A DNA stretch of 35,492 nt from an uncultured Oscillospiraceae bacterium (GCA_900754605.1 CAAEDK010000110.1:1-35492), one strand, 5' to 3'. Numbered from the stretch's first letter, positions 1 through 9,620 are shown. A program made the numbers and translations. The notes: generated by a model from the sequence alone, not told the origin.

Positions 1-99
1 GGAGCACGACACCAATCCACAGCATCCCTTATAGTGTAGCACAGCCCTTGGAGAGGGGCTTTAATAACTACTACTCTATAATACAAGGAACATGATAGG

Positions 100-579
100 A
101 TGAATACGACAAAGAGTGAGCAGATCAAAGCTGGGCTTCGAAAAAGTTTCCAAACTGGGGAATCTGCAAAAGCCTCCACTGTGTGTTACGGATATAAAGT
201 AACATCCGAAGGCAAGTTGGTAGCTTATCCCACAGAGGCGATTATTGTATTCCATATTTTTGAACGATTTGCCGATGGAGACAGTCTAGGGAAAATCGCT
301 GCTTCTCTGGCCCGTATGAAGGTGAAATCTCCCACCGGCAAAGAGTTGTGGACGCGAGAGACAATTAGCAAGATTTTGAGTAATGAGAAATATGTGGGCG
401 ATGTGATTTTAGGAAAAACGCAGGTGCAAAATGGCGTGCAGGTCAAGATGGTCGATCACACTTCTCAGACAGTCATAAATGGTCATCATGAGGCAATTAT
501 CTCCAGAGAACTATTTGATATTGTCCAACAAGAAAAAGCCCATAGGAGCAGGCTAAAAAGTCATTCTCATGTAGTGTAA
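100..579 (+). pseudogene. Large serine recombinase, C-terminal fragment (catalytic domain missing)
   Basis: The 159-aa reading frame begins inside what is normally the middle of a large serine recombinase. It holds the Recombinase DNA-binding domain (KSEQIKAGLRKSF, then the W-T-R-E-T-I-S-K-I-L-S-N-E-K-Y-V-G-D motif typical of the family) and the start of the region leading to the zinc ribbon. The N-terminal resolvase domain with its catalytic serine is absent. The same frame upstream has stops at 37-39 and 67-69, so the lost half is not simply outside the window. The next gene (597-1454) is a paralogue covering the same domain. I read this as a decayed remnant of an integrative element, unable to recombine DNA by itself. 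A stand-alone DNA-binding derivative is possible but less likely. Confidence 0.75.
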
Positions 580-596
580 ACTTTAAGGGGAAAATC

Positions 597-1454
597 ATGT
601 GGTCCGTCAGAACAATACCACCAAATAATCTCGTCCCCACGCAGCTAAAGGTGGCGGCATACTGCCGTGTCAGTACGAACAGCTTAGAGCAACAGACCAG
701 TTTGTCCTCACAGGAACAATACTATGAGGAATGGATTAAGCGAATTCCTCATTGGACATTCGCCGGTATTTATTCCGACATTGGAAGCGGGACACAGGCG
801 AAGGGACGCCGTAGATTTAATGCGATGATATCGGCTTGCCAGCGGGGAAAGATCGATACGATCCTTACAAAATCGGCACACCGTTTTGCCCGTAATACTG
901 TAGATGCGTTGGAAACTATACGGATGCTGCGACGGTGGAAGGTCGACATTTATTTTGAAATAGAGGGAATCCATTCCCTCTATGAAAGTTCGGAGTTTCT
1001 TCTGGCGGTAGTCTGCGCTAGAGCACAGGAAGAAAGCTATTCCAAAAGCGAAGATATCAAATGGGGGCTGAGAAAAGCATTTGAGAACCCAGAGTCTAGG
1101 TATTATCAGAGAATCTGTTATGGATACACTCATAACAAAGATGGCCGACTCGTAATCAATGAGAAGGAAGCGCAAATCGTCCGGCTCATTTATGAGATGG
1201 CCGGTGAGGGTAAAAGTCTCTCAAGGATATCCTCTCGCCTAAAAGAAATGGGGATTCCTTCTCCGAGAGGCAAGGAGACATGGAGCAGGGAAACCTTGCG
1301 AAAGATTTTGAAAAATGAGAAGTATACGGGTAGTGTGATATTGCAAAAGACCTATGTAAAAAATTTTCTGGAACACAAACAAGTACAAAATGAAGGACAA
1401 TTGGATCTATATCAGATAAATAACAATCATCAACCGATTATTGATGATAGATAA
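597..1454 (+). pseudogene. Large serine recombinase, truncated at the C-terminus
   Basis: This 285-aa protein has the resolvase catalytic domain at about residues 17-150, with Ser26 in YCRVST as the expected nucleophile and the RFARNT arginines. The Recombinase domain follows at about 160-270, again with the W-S-R-E-T-L-R-K-I-L-K-N-E-K-Y-T-G motif. Family members usually run to about 450-550 aa with a zinc ribbon and coiled coil. Here the frame stops right after NNNHQPIIDDR, where relatives continue as PIIDREMF or similar, so the C-terminal half is missing. The start is supported by AAGGGG upstream with normal spacing. The catalytic domain may fold, but loss of the zinc-ribbon part should prevent att-site recognition. 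It lies directly upstream of the Gabija-type operon. Some unusual positions (SAHRFARNT where SISRFARNT is common) suggest further drift. Confidence 0.7.
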
Positions 1455-1508
1455 AGATGGTAGTATAGTCTCTTTTGATAGGGAGTGCAAAGACGGGATT
1501 TTTGTAGA

Positions 1509-1537
1509 TTGAATGATTTTATTGCTAAATTTTATCA
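1509..1537 (+). promoter_or_regulatory. Possible promoter of the Gabija-type operon
   Basis: TTGAAT and TTATCA are separated by 17 bp in the AT-rich gap between the truncated recombinase and the OLD nuclease gene. The -10 is a poor match, so this is tentative. Confidence 0.3.
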
Positions 1538-1577
1538 TGCCATATTGTAGTAACATCTACTTCAAAGGAGAGACAGT

Positions 1578-3764
1578 ATGCGAATAATAGGAATTGATAT
1601 TCAGAATTTTCGAAAACTATTTGGATGTCACATTGATATCAGTAAAGAAACAACTCTGTTTGTGGGGGCAAATAACAGCGGAAAAACTTCAGCGATGGAT
1701 GCTCTTGCAAAATTTTTAGCAAATCGCAGTTTTGTTTTTAATGACATAACCATTGCAAAACGTATTGATATAAACAGAATAGGAACTAAATGGGTGGAAG
1801 CGGATTGCGAGCAGCCTGCTGATTTATTAGATTGGGATACTATTGTTCCTAAAATGGATATTTGGCTTGATGTGGCTCCTAATGAAATGCATTATGTTGC
1901 CAGCATAATTCCTACCTTAAAATGGCGCGGAGGAAAATTGGGAGTTCGGTTAGCTCTCTTACCAAAAGATGTTTCTAATTTATTTAATGAGTATCGAGAA
2001 GCGTACTCTTCAGCTCGCACCACAGAACATGCAAGGGTTGAAAAAAGTTCTTTCAATCTCTTCCCAAAAGACTTGTGTGAATTTCTTGATAGAAAATTGA
2101 CTACATATTTTTCTATCAAGGCATTTATCCTTGATCCGTCACATTTCGAAGATGCCCCTGTACAACCAACATCCTTTGAGGCAGAATGTTTAACAGATAA
2201 CCCACTAAAGGACATCGTAAGGGTTGACATGATTGACGCACAACGCGGATTTGCAGATCCTGACAGTTCAGAAGGAACAGAAAAGGTTCGGAAACAGTTA
2301 TCTGCCCAAATGCGCAATTATTATGAAAAACATCTAGATCCAGAAAAGGCTCCTTCTCCAGAAGATTTAGATATTTTAGAAGCTACTGAAGGCGCACGCC
2401 AAGTTTTTGATAAGACACTTGCATTAAAATTTGCTCCTGCAATAAAAGAATTAGAAGGGTTGGGTTATCCGGGTATTAGTGATCCCAAACTTACAATAAC
2501 AACTAAAGTTATGACTAGCGAAACATTAAAACACGATTCAGCCGTACAATATGCGCTCAGTAAAACCGACAATACTTTGAAACTACCAGAAAAGTATAAT
2601 GGGTTGGGTTATCAAAACCTTATTTCAATGGTTTTTGATTTGATGGGTTTTAGAGATGACTGGATGCGTGAAGGAAAAGCTAAAGATACTAATACCGTAA
2701 TTGAGCCGATGCATTTGGTGCTGGTAGAGGAACCAGAAGCTCACCTCCATATTCAAGTGCAGCAAGTTTTTATACGCCAAGCATATAAAGTTTTAACTAA
2801 CCATAAATTTCTCAAGCAAAACTTGAATTTTACAACGCAATTGGTGATCAGCACCCATTCGAGCCATATTGCTATAGAAACTACTTTTGGAAATTTAAGA
2901 TATTTCAAACGGCTACCAGAAGGGACTGAATGCGCAGTAGCGACATCCAAAGTAATTAACTTATCTGATGTATTTGGGGATTCAGATCAGACCAACAAAT
3001 TTGTTACACGTTATCTGCAATCAACCCATTGTGATTTGTTTTTTGCTGATGCAGCAATTCTGGTCGAAGGTGTAGCCGAAAGTATGCTATTACCACATTT
3101 TATACGCTCAAAGTTTCCAGAACTATATCAGCGGTATATTACAATTCTTGGGGTTAATGGACGTCATGCTCACCGGTTAAGTCCTCTGATTGAAAAGTTA
3201 TGCCTCCCAACATTGGTTATTACAGATTTAGATCCAGCAGAAAAAGAAGGTTATCACAAATCTGTAGTTCCCAAGAGAGGAGAAGGCCAAATCAGTGGAA
3301 ACTACGCTATTGCAAAGTGGCTGATGAAAGAAAAAGACATCGACAAGTTGGTAGATTATTCAGAAGATAAAAAGGAATTTTCTTTTGCTTCTCCGTATCG
3401 ATTTTCTATTCGTTTAGCCTATCAAACTCCTGTAAAAGTGGACTTTGAAGGAGAAGAAAAAGAGGCCATACCTGGAACTTTTGAAGATTGTCTTATATAT
3501 ACAAATTATGATCTTTTCAAGAAGATAAAAGTCACTGATTCTGGGAACTTGGTTGAACAAACGCATGATTTACTTAACTCTAATGACACATTCGAAATGA
3601 TCCATGAAAAAATTTATAAAATGCTGCGTGCAGGAAAATCAGAGCAGAAGGCAGAATTCGCATTAGACGTAATTTTTGAAATTAGTCCAGACGAGCTTTC
3701 GGTTCCACCATATATTAACCAAGGTTTAATGTGGCTACAGGACTATTTACATCCGGAGGATTAA
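1578..3764 (+). CDS. OLD-family ATP-dependent endonuclease (ABC-type ATPase plus TOPRIM), GajA-like
   Basis: The 728-aa protein has an SMC/ABC-type ATPase domain with Walker A GANNSGKT at residues 30-37 and Walker B LVEEPEAHLH (Glu384/Glu385), then a TSSHIA-type switch segment (STHSSHIA). A TOPRIM nuclease domain follows: ILVEGVAE supplies Glu497, and ITDLDP supplies Asp550 and Asp552, which should bind the catalytic metals. About 170 residues follow the DLD motif. The start is preceded by AAAGGAGAG. The next gene, a UvrD-like helicase, begins 2 nt after the stop codon. That pair defines Gabija (GajA plus GajB), equivalent to class 2 OLD systems, in which GajA nicks DNA and is held off by nucleotides. 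At 728 aa it is longer than the Bacillus cereus GajA (about 580 aa from memory), so it is a divergent member. Base composition is clearly more AT-rich than the rest of the window, suggesting transfer. Confidence 0.85.
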   Translation: MRIIGIDIQNFRKLFGCHIDISKETTLFVGANNSGKTSAMDALAKFLANRSFVFNDITIAKRIDINRIGTKWVEADCEQPADLLDWDTIVPKMDIWLDVAPNEMHYVASIIPTLKWRGGKLGVRLALLPKDVSNLFNEYREAYSSARTTEHARVEKSSFNLFPKDLCEFLDRKLTTYFSIKAFILDPSHFEDAPVQPTSFEAECLTDNPLKDIVRVDMIDAQRGFADPDSSEGTEKVRKQLSAQMRNYYEKHLDPEKAPSPEDLDILEATEGARQVFDKTLALKFAPAIKELEGLGYPGISDPKLTITTKVMTSETLKHDSAVQYALSKTDNTLKLPEKYNGLGYQNLISMVFDLMGFRDDWMREGKAKDTNTVIEPMHLVLVEEPEAHLHIQVQQVFIRQAYKVLTNHKFLKQNLNFTTQLVISTHSSHIAIETTFGNLRYFKRLPEGTECAVATSKVINLSDVFGDSDQTNKFVTRYLQSTHCDLFFADAAILVEGVAESMLLPHFIRSKFPELYQRYITILGVNGRHAHRLSPLIEKLCLPTLVITDLDPAEKEGYHKSVVPKRGEGQISGNYAIAKWLMKEKDIDKLVDYSEDKKEFSFASPYRFSIRLAYQTPVKVDFEGEEKEAIPGTFEDCLIYTNYDLFKKIKVTDSGNLVEQTHDLLNSNDTFEMIHEKIYKMLRAGKSEQKAEFALDVIFEISPDELSVPPYINQGLMWLQDYLHPED

Positions 3765-3766
3765 CG

Positions 3767-5629
3767 ATGGATAAAATAAAAGAGGTAACCGAAGAATTAT
3801 TAGATGATCATGTAGATGACCATGTAGATGAAGAAATTCAGAGATGCTTTTTAAAAGAAGATCCAAAATGTTTCTTTGTTTTTGCGGGAGCTGGGTCAGG
3901 GAAAACTCGAAGCTTAATAAAAACCTTAACTTTCTTGGATGAAACACTAGGTGACTGGCTTCTAACGAATAGAAAACAGATAGCCGTAATTACTTACACC
4001 AATGCAGCTTGCGATGAAATATCCAGGCGATTACATTACAAGTCGATTTTCTCAGTCTCAACTATACATAGTTTCTTGTGGGAGCTTATTAAAAACTATC
4101 AGTCAGATATCAAAGCGTGGGTAATCAATTCGATAAACCTTGAAATCGCAGAACTTGAAGAAAAGCAAAGAAAAAGCAAAGCGGGAAAAACTTCAGAAAA
4201 ACGAGCAGAGGATATACGAAAAAAGCAAGAGCGACTAGCTAAAATCAATACGGTAAGAAGGTTTACCTATAATCCAAATGGAGATAATGTAGGATATGAT
4301 TCTCTCAACCATAGTGAAGTAGTAAAAATGGGGTCGAAATTTATCTGTGCAGAAGATACTATGCAGAACATTTTGATTTCCCAATATCCTATTCTCCTCA
4401 TTGATGAAAGCCAAGATACAAAAAAAGAACTGGTAGATGCCATTTTTACCGTATGCGAAAGGCACAAAGGAAAGTTCATAGTTGGCATGTTTGGGGATAC
4501 AATGCAACGAATCTATCAAGATGGCAAAGAAAACCTTTCTCAGTGTATCCCTGATGACTGGGTAAAGCCCCAAAAAATCATGAACCATCGCAGTGCATCT
4601 CGAATAGTTACTTTGGCAAATGCCATAAGGTTTACAGTCGATACTCAACAACAACGCCCTCGGTCAGACGCAGAGGTGGGAAATGTAAGGTTGTTTATCG
4701 TTTCTTCAGATGCTAATAAAGAAGTGACGGAGCAGCGAGTTGCGGAAATCATGTCTGAAGAAACTGGTGATGGTGAGTGGCGTGACAGTAAACAATATAA
4801 AAGTCTCATACTAGAACACCATATGGCTGCTAGTCGCTTTGGCTTTTTAGAACTGTATTTACCACTTAATGAGGTTCCTGTATTTAACACATCTTTGCGA
4901 GATGGGTCAATTTCAGAACTTTCTTTTCTGTCAAAAGTTATATCTCCGCTTGTTCAGGCCTATAAAGGCAATAATGACTTTGAAGTACTAAAAATAGTCA
5001 AAGAGTATTCTCCTTTAATGGAAAGCAAGAAATGGATTTCTCTTGACGATCAAACAAAAGCACTGCAGCAAGTCGAAAGTGCTGTAGATAAATTGATGGA
5101 ACTATGGAAAGATGATGCTATTCCAACTTGCTTGGATGTCCTCCGCTCAATTCAAGACACAGGGCTATTTAAACTGGATGAACGTGTAGATAACATATTG
5201 TCATCTCCTGCCGCAGACGAATCTATAAGGATAACGGCTTTAAGAAAGGCTCTATCTGTCCCATTTACCACTTTAGAAAAATATTTTGCATATGTCTCTG
5301 ATAATACGAGGTTTGCAACACATCAGGGTGTTAAAGGCTTGGAATTCCCAAGAGTTATGGTTATTATAGATGACGCAGAAGCAAAAGGATTTCTTTTTAG
5401 TTATGAAAAACTTTTTGGCGTCAAACTAAAAACAGAAACTGATATCAAGAATGAAAGAGAGGGTAAAGACAATAGTATAACAAGGACAACCCGTCTGTTT
5501 TATGTTGCTTGTACTCGCGCACAAAAAAGTTTGGCTATAATTGCTTATACATATGACTGCGAAGCAGTGAAAGCAACTGCCATGAAAAATAATTGGTTTG
5601 AAGATGATGAAATTCGTCTTTTGGAGTAA
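3767..5629 (+). CDS. UvrD/PcrA-like superfamily 1 helicase, GajB-like
   Basis: This 620-aa SF1A helicase has Walker A GAGSGKT at residues 41-47, motif Ia ITYTNAACDEI, motif II IDESQDT (Asp213/Glu214), motif III GDTMQRIYQ, motif IV NHRSASRIV, motif V THQGVKGLEFPRV and motif VI YVACTRAQ (Arg584), all intact. A charged, probably coiled-coil insertion of about 50 residues follows THSFLWEL. The ATG at 3767 is preferred over an in-frame GTG at 3731 because GGAGG lies 7 nt before it and it starts 2 nt after the preceding stop. The N-terminus carries a short direct repeat (DDHV twice). In Gabija, GajB senses or processes DNA and activates GajA by depleting nucleotides. Tight coupling to the OLD nuclease gene supports this role. 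A stand-alone repair helicase is the alternative but would not explain the pairing. Confidence 0.85.
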   Translation: MDKIKEVTEELLDDHVDDHVDEEIQRCFLKEDPKCFFVFAGAGSGKTRSLIKTLTFLDETLGDWLLTNRKQIAVITYTNAACDEISRRLHYKSIFSVSTIHSFLWELIKNYQSDIKAWVINSINLEIAELEEKQRKSKAGKTSEKRAEDIRKKQERLAKINTVRRFTYNPNGDNVGYDSLNHSEVVKMGSKFICAEDTMQNILISQYPILLIDESQDTKKELVDAIFTVCERHKGKFIVGMFGDTMQRIYQDGKENLSQCIPDDWVKPQKIMNHRSASRIVTLANAIRFTVDTQQQRPRSDAEVGNVRLFIVSSDANKEVTEQRVAEIMSEETGDGEWRDSKQYKSLILEHHMAASRFGFLELYLPLNEVPVFNTSLRDGSISELSFLSKVISPLVQAYKGNNDFEVLKIVKEYSPLMESKKWISLDDQTKALQQVESAVDKLMELWKDDAIPTCLDVLRSIQDTGLFKLDERVDNILSSPAADESIRITALRKALSVPFTTLEKYFAYVSDNTRFATHQGVKGLEFPRVMVIIDDAEAKGFLFSYEKLFGVKLKTETDIKNEREGKDNSITRTTRLFYVACTRAQKSLAIIAYTYDCEAVKATAMKNNWFEDDEIRLLE

Positions 5630-5745
5630 GGCAATAAAAGCCGTTGCAGAAGTTATTAGACTGAAACGCTTCCAAAATGCTTATTCTGTTTCGTTGCAAA
5701 GCTTTTGAAAGTGTGCATCTTTTTTGTCCACACATTTCATTCATA

Positions 5746-5777
5746 GAAAACGCCGCAGTGAAAACTGCGGCGTTTTC
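5746..5777 (+). terminator. Rho-independent terminator after the Gabija-type operon
   Basis: A perfect 14-bp stem, GAAAACGCCGCAGT pairing with ACTGCGGCGTTTTC around a GAAA loop, lies about 120 nt after the helicase stop. The A-rich left and T-rich right arms make it bidirectional in principle. Confidence 0.8.
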
Positions 5778-5825
5778 TCGTTTGACCACAGAAATACCAC
5801 AGACGGATTTCTGCTTTAACTACTT

Positions 5826-5861
5826 GACGGGTACCCCCTTTCAGGAGTGCCCGTCTTTTTT
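5826..5861 (+). terminator. Second hairpin with T tract
   Basis: GACGGG pairs with CCCGTC around a loop with partial extra pairing, followed directly by TTTTTTG on the plus strand. It may be a backup terminator or the remnant end of another unit. Confidence 0.5.
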
Positions 5862-6001
5862 GTTTGTGCCAATACTGTTTAGCGCCTCCCAACTAATCTC
5901 GTTGGAAGTTGCCGCTATCTCTCAAACAGTCGCATTTTCAGCATAAATCTTCTCTTATATTTTCTGAGAATATTTCTTGACCACAAATTTGCCCATAGAC
6001 A

Positions 6002-6043
6002 GAAAAAATCAGCCCGCCGGATGGGCACCTTCCATCGGCGGGC
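6002..6043 (-). terminator. Rho-independent terminator of the minus-strand integrase unit
   Basis: Read on the minus strand, GCCCGCCGATGG pairs with CCATCCGGCGGGC (one bulged base) and is followed by TGATTTTTT. It lies just after the stop codon of the integrase pseudogene at 6059. Confidence 0.8.
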
Positions 6044-6058
6044 CGGTTTTGCAACATT

Positions 6059-7227
6059 TCAGCTTGCTTTGCGACTCCATCGTTTCCTTGCTTGGAAGTT
6101 TGTCATGGAATGTTCTCTCCGCTCTTCTGGTTGTTTGACCTCTGCTTTCGCGGTATCACGGTCAATCTTTTCCGCCGCCAATTGCTGCATCTCGTCGGTT
6201 ATGTGGGAATATGTGTTCAGGGTAGTAGCGCTGGATACATAACACAAAATTGTCGGCAGGGTCTTGATGTCCATTCCGTAGGCCTAGGCGTTGGTTGCAA
6301 AAGTATGGCACGGACCATGAAATCTCACCCGTTCACATCCCGCATAATCCAAAATTCTGTGCAGGCGCTTATGGGGCGAGGATGGACGCATGGGCAAGTC
6401 TTCTTTCTTTGGGGATGGAAACATCCATCGTGAATCCACCTTGGTCTTATACTCTGCCAGCACTCGCCTGACGGATGGCGGCAGGATCATGGTACGAACC
6501 GCCGCTTTTGTTTTGGGTTCACAGATGACTACCTCTGATCCGCCAATGCTAGCTTGCTTGTCGATCCGCAGCTCTCCAGTCGTTAAGTTCAAATCGTCCC
6601 ACTGAAGGGCGGCCAGTTCCCTCAGTCGCAGGCCAGTGGCAAACTCCAGAAGGAAGAGTTCATAGTAATTTTCCTCTTTGGCCTGGATGAGTACTCTCTG
6701 CATAGTTTCCCCTGAGGGAATTTCATCTCTTCTCGTTTTGCAGGCGGACACTTGCATCCAATGGCCAGGTTGCAGAGGATCAAATGCTCCTCAACTGCTT
6801 TCTCCAGTGTCTGCCGGCATAGACTGCGGCAACATCGAATCTGGCTGTCAGCAATACCTTTTCCATTGGCATGCTCATCTGGCTTCATCCACACACAAAT
6901 TTGCTGCTTATCATTTTCTGTTAGTTTGTTCAGTGGAATATCGCCTAGCCTTGGTTTGATGTATAGCCGGAGATACCCTTCGTAGGTTCGATGGGTTCTG
7001 GGCCGGATTTATGGTTTGCTGTAGGTTTCGTACCAATAGTTCAGACACTCCCCAAATGGCATATCTGCCCGAACCTTGGACGGATTTGCAGGTGCAATGG
7101 TGTCTTTCAGTGTTTTCAATTTATCCACGCACTCACCTTTGGTCTTGGCCAGCACATTTTTCGTCTTGGGAAGGCCGTCCTTTCTCAGCTGGGCGGTGCC
7201 TTCGCCGTTTTTTCGCTTTATTCCCAT
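6059..7227 (-). pseudogene. Tyrosine integrase, pseudogene (nonsense codons, frameshift, active-site loss)
   Basis: Joining three frames gives one phage-type integrase. The N-terminal arm/core-binding part starts at the ATG at 7227 (MGIKRKNGEGTAQLRK). A TAA at 7009-7011 interrupts it between YSKP and IRPRTHRTYEGYL. The frame shifts near 6720-6760, after CKCPPAKREEM. The catalytic domain ATGLRLRELAALQWDDL follows. A TAG at 6284-6286 splits HTFATNA from AYGMDIKTL, and the end contains NTYSHI with the would-be catalytic tyrosine. The box II HxLRHTF arginine is Cys (HGPCHTF), so the enzyme would be dead even without the stops. Its start overlaps the end of the next pseudogene by 10 nt, so the two were once a coupled tandem pair. 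It is a relic of an integrative element. Confidence 0.85.
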
Positions 7228-8393
7228 AGCTTCAACTCCTCTTCAAAGATATTTTTAAGAAATTCCTCTACGATCTCAGCCGCCCGCTTTTGTATATCCG
7301 TAGTGGTGTGGGTAGGTGTCTTGGGCGAACGCCGACCTGGTATGTCCCAGGATTCCAGACAGAGTCTTTACATCTACACCAGATGCCAACGCATGGGTGG
7401 CAAAAGTGTGGTGCAGACCATGAAACCGGATATCAGGCAGCTCCGCCCGTTTTAACAGGGCTTTCAGCCGATCATAGGCAGTACTCGGGTGGGTAGGCTG
7501 TTCTGGTTTCCACGGATGGGGGAAGATCCATTCCGTCAGAGCGGACTTTTTCCTCTCCCGGAGCAATTCTACAGTACTGGGCGGCAGGGTGATCGTTCTG
7601 GCACCAGCTGATGTCTTGGTATCCCAAGTAGTCAGTTTTCCGCCACGCTCCTCATGTACAGCGCGGCAAATCTTGAGCCTTCCATCATCTGCATCAAAGT
7701 CCCTCCACTGGAGGCCGCAGATCTCACCTCGCCGCAGTCCGGTTGTCAGTTCTGTATAGAAGAAGTCATACCAGACGGCATCCTCCCGTATAATCTCCAC
7801 AAATCGTTCCAACTGCTCATCCGTTAAAATTTGTTTTGCCTCCCCCAGTGCTTCATGGAGCATGGAGTGAATCCCACGGACAGTACTGCTGGCAAGCACT
7901 CTCCTGTGGTTCGGTTTCCCTGACGAGCCAGCGTATCATATAACTTTTTAATGTCTTTTCCGGTTATCTGAGTGATTGGCTTGTCTCCCATAAAGGGAAC
8001 AATGTGGTTCCGCACGGTACCTTCATATCGTCTCAAGGTAGAGGGGCGAATGTTAGGAGCTATGTTTTTCAACCATTGCTCCAGCCACTGGCCCAGTGCC
8101 ATCCGACTCTCCTCAGTCAGCTCGACACTCTGATACACCTCAATACTCTGCCGGAGCTTAACTGTCAGTTCCTTCTGGATATCAGTATAGATATAGCGGA
8201 AGATGGACTCACCGTTCTCTTTGTGGCCCACTACGGGATGTGCCTTGAAATTAGGGACGGCTGGTTCACACACGTAGTCCCTCGGACACCGTTCGGCGCA
8301 CATCGGCCCGGCTGTGGCTGAGCCCCCCTGGATCAAAGGCAGGGCAGTCTTATAACGGATGGCCTTGCAGCGGAGCTCACCGGCCATGTCCAA
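7218..8393 (-). pseudogene. Second tyrosine integrase, pseudogene with two frameshifts
   Basis: The 5' part holds an arm region (KENGESIFRYIYTD, KELTVKLRQSIEVYQ) and the SAM-like core-binding domain (MALGQWLEQWL, RPSTLRRYEGTVRNHIVPFMG, GKDIKKLYDTL). A frameshift near LARQGN, at about 7910-7925, moves to the frame encoding the catalytic domain (TELTTGLRRGEICGLQW). Box II reads HGLHHTFATHAL, so the conserved HxLRH arginine has become His. A single-base loss just after the catalytic tyrosine codon (DTY) shifts the tail. Restoring the base gives THTTTDIQKRAAEIVEEFL and a stop at 7218-7220, inside the start of the neighbouring integrase. The 5' boundary is uncertain: residues before about 8270 look degraded. 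Both integrases having lost the same arginine is noted in the findings. Confidence 0.8.
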
Positions 8394-8772
8394 AGTCTCC
8401 TGTATCTTTCAGCTTTCGTGGCCGTTGACCGTCTCTTTAAAAAGTATCTACGCACCGTGCTCTGACTGCGCCGCATAAGCCAGCAGAAAAACCAACCTCC
8501 TGGATCTAATTTAAAAGTTATCCGACAAAAAGTGATTCCCGCACAAAAAAACACGCCCCATGCCGTCCGAAAATGGAATGGCATGGGGCGCAGCTTTATT
8601 TTATACCGGCCGAGCATAGGCGGAACTATGGTCGGCCCCGGCCCTTGCCGCCGGTGGCTGGATGCGGAGGACAGCACGTCCTCCCCTCTACAGACTCATA
8701 TGGCTGGTTTTCCATCTCACCACAAATATCAAAAAACTGTGAGGATAAAGATAACTGGAATGCAATATGTAC
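8394..8772. other. Intergenic region with no recognisable gene
   Basis: Between the integrase remnant and the GntR gene I see one strong terminator (8544-8590) and otherwise short frames without ribosome binding sites or recognisable motifs. Part of it may be decayed upstream sequence of the integrase element. Confidence 0.5.
8544..8590 (-). terminator. Rho-independent terminator of the gntR gene
   Basis: A perfect 11-bp stem, CGCCCCATGCC with GGCATGGGGCG, is followed on the minus strand by TGTTTTTTTGTG. It lies about 180 nt downstream of the GntR stop codon. Confidence 0.8.
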
Positions 8773-9519
8773 TCAGCGCTCCCTTTGTTCCGGGAGAGGA
8801 ATCACCGAGTTGTTTGCCAACTCAATCCGAAACGCATATTTATCGCCGCGGACAATGGATTTTGTATATTCAATCAGGACATTGCCCTCATAGCTGTATC
8901 GCTCCAAAAGAGTACACGGAACATTGGATGAGATATGCAACAGCGTTCTTTCTTCTGAGCGCGGCATAACAGGCCGGAATTTTTCCGTGGCCCGATCTGC
9001 ATGGAAGTTATACTGTTCTCGCAAAAACTCATATAGAGAGCCGCAGGAGAGCGCCTCCGTGTCCAGCGTCAAGAAACGGCTTTGGGGAAGAAAGGTGGTT
9101 TCCAGCATCAGAGGATACGTCCTGGCCGAGCGGAGCCGGAGCAGTTTATGGAACACTGTTCCCTCCTGATACCCGGTTTCAATCGCCAAAGACTTATCGG
9201 CTTTGACCAGATCATAGTGAATGACAGAATTCTGAATTAGAATATTGCTGCTTTTAAGCGTATCAGTAAACGAGTAGAAATCAGATAGGGGCTGGGTGAA
9301 TACGAACGGCTTAATATAGGTTCCATTACCCTGGACCGAGTAAAGTACACCGGTTTCTTTCAGCATGTTGAGTGCACGCCGGAGAGTGCTACGGCTTGCG
9401 TTATACTTCCGGCACAACTTTTCTTCGGGGGGGAACAGTGAATTTTCCGGATAGAGCCCCGTCTGTATATCACGAAGCATCTCCGTGTAAACGTCTATGT
9501 AGACCGGCCTTTGAGCCAT
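8773..9519 (-). CDS. GntR family (HutC/UTRA-type) transcriptional regulator
   Basis: The 248-aa protein has an N-terminal winged helix at about residues 5-72 (LFPPEEKLCRKYNASRSTLRRALNML, then the wing GVLYSVQGNGTYI). A UTRA effector-binding domain follows at about 95-240 (LLRLRSARTYPLMLETTFLP, the ATEKFRPV region, LLERYSYEGNVLIEYTKSIVRGDKYAFRIEL). The family usually represses sugar or amino-sugar operons and is released by a phosphorylated sugar. The gene is divergent from the kinase-isomerase-glycosidase series starting at 9844. Two inverted repeats in the shared intergenic region are candidate operators. I infer that it controls the galactosamine pathway, with GalN-6-P or a related sugar phosphate as a plausible but unproven effector. 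It has its own promoter and terminator. Confidence 0.9.
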   Translation of the reverse strand: MAQRPVYIDVYTEMLRDIQTGLYPENSLFPPEEKLCRKYNASRSTLRRALNMLKETGVLYSVQGNGTYIKPFVFTQPLSDFYSFTDTLKSSNILIQNSVIHYDLVKADKSLAIETGYQEGTVFHKLLRLRSARTYPLMLETTFLPQSRFLTLDTEALSCGSLYEFLREQYNFHADRATEKFRPVMPRSEERTLLHISSNVPCTLLERYSYEGNVLIEYTKSIVRGDKYAFRIELANNSVIPLPEQRER

Positions 9520-9620
9520 ACCGCACCCCCCGCTTGCCGCTGCTTCACGTCACTTCAGATAGCCAATCAACCCATAGATCCTTACAAGTATTTTTAGAGA
9601 CTATTACTATTTTGCCAATT

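Larger units (their letters stand above)
5630..6058. other. Intergenic region with converging terminators and two TTGACCACA motifs
   Basis: This 429-nt stretch lies between the helicase gene and the 3' end of the minus-strand integrase pseudogenes. It holds three hairpins, listed separately, and two exact copies of TTGACCACA (5782-5790 and 5977-5985). I see no convincing gene. Short frames here have no ribosome binding site and run through the hairpins. Confidence 0.6.

Noticed and set aside
6021..8321. Plus-strand open frames across the integrase region
   Set aside because: The minus-strand translation gives clear integrase motifs in several frames; the plus-strand products are unrecognisable.
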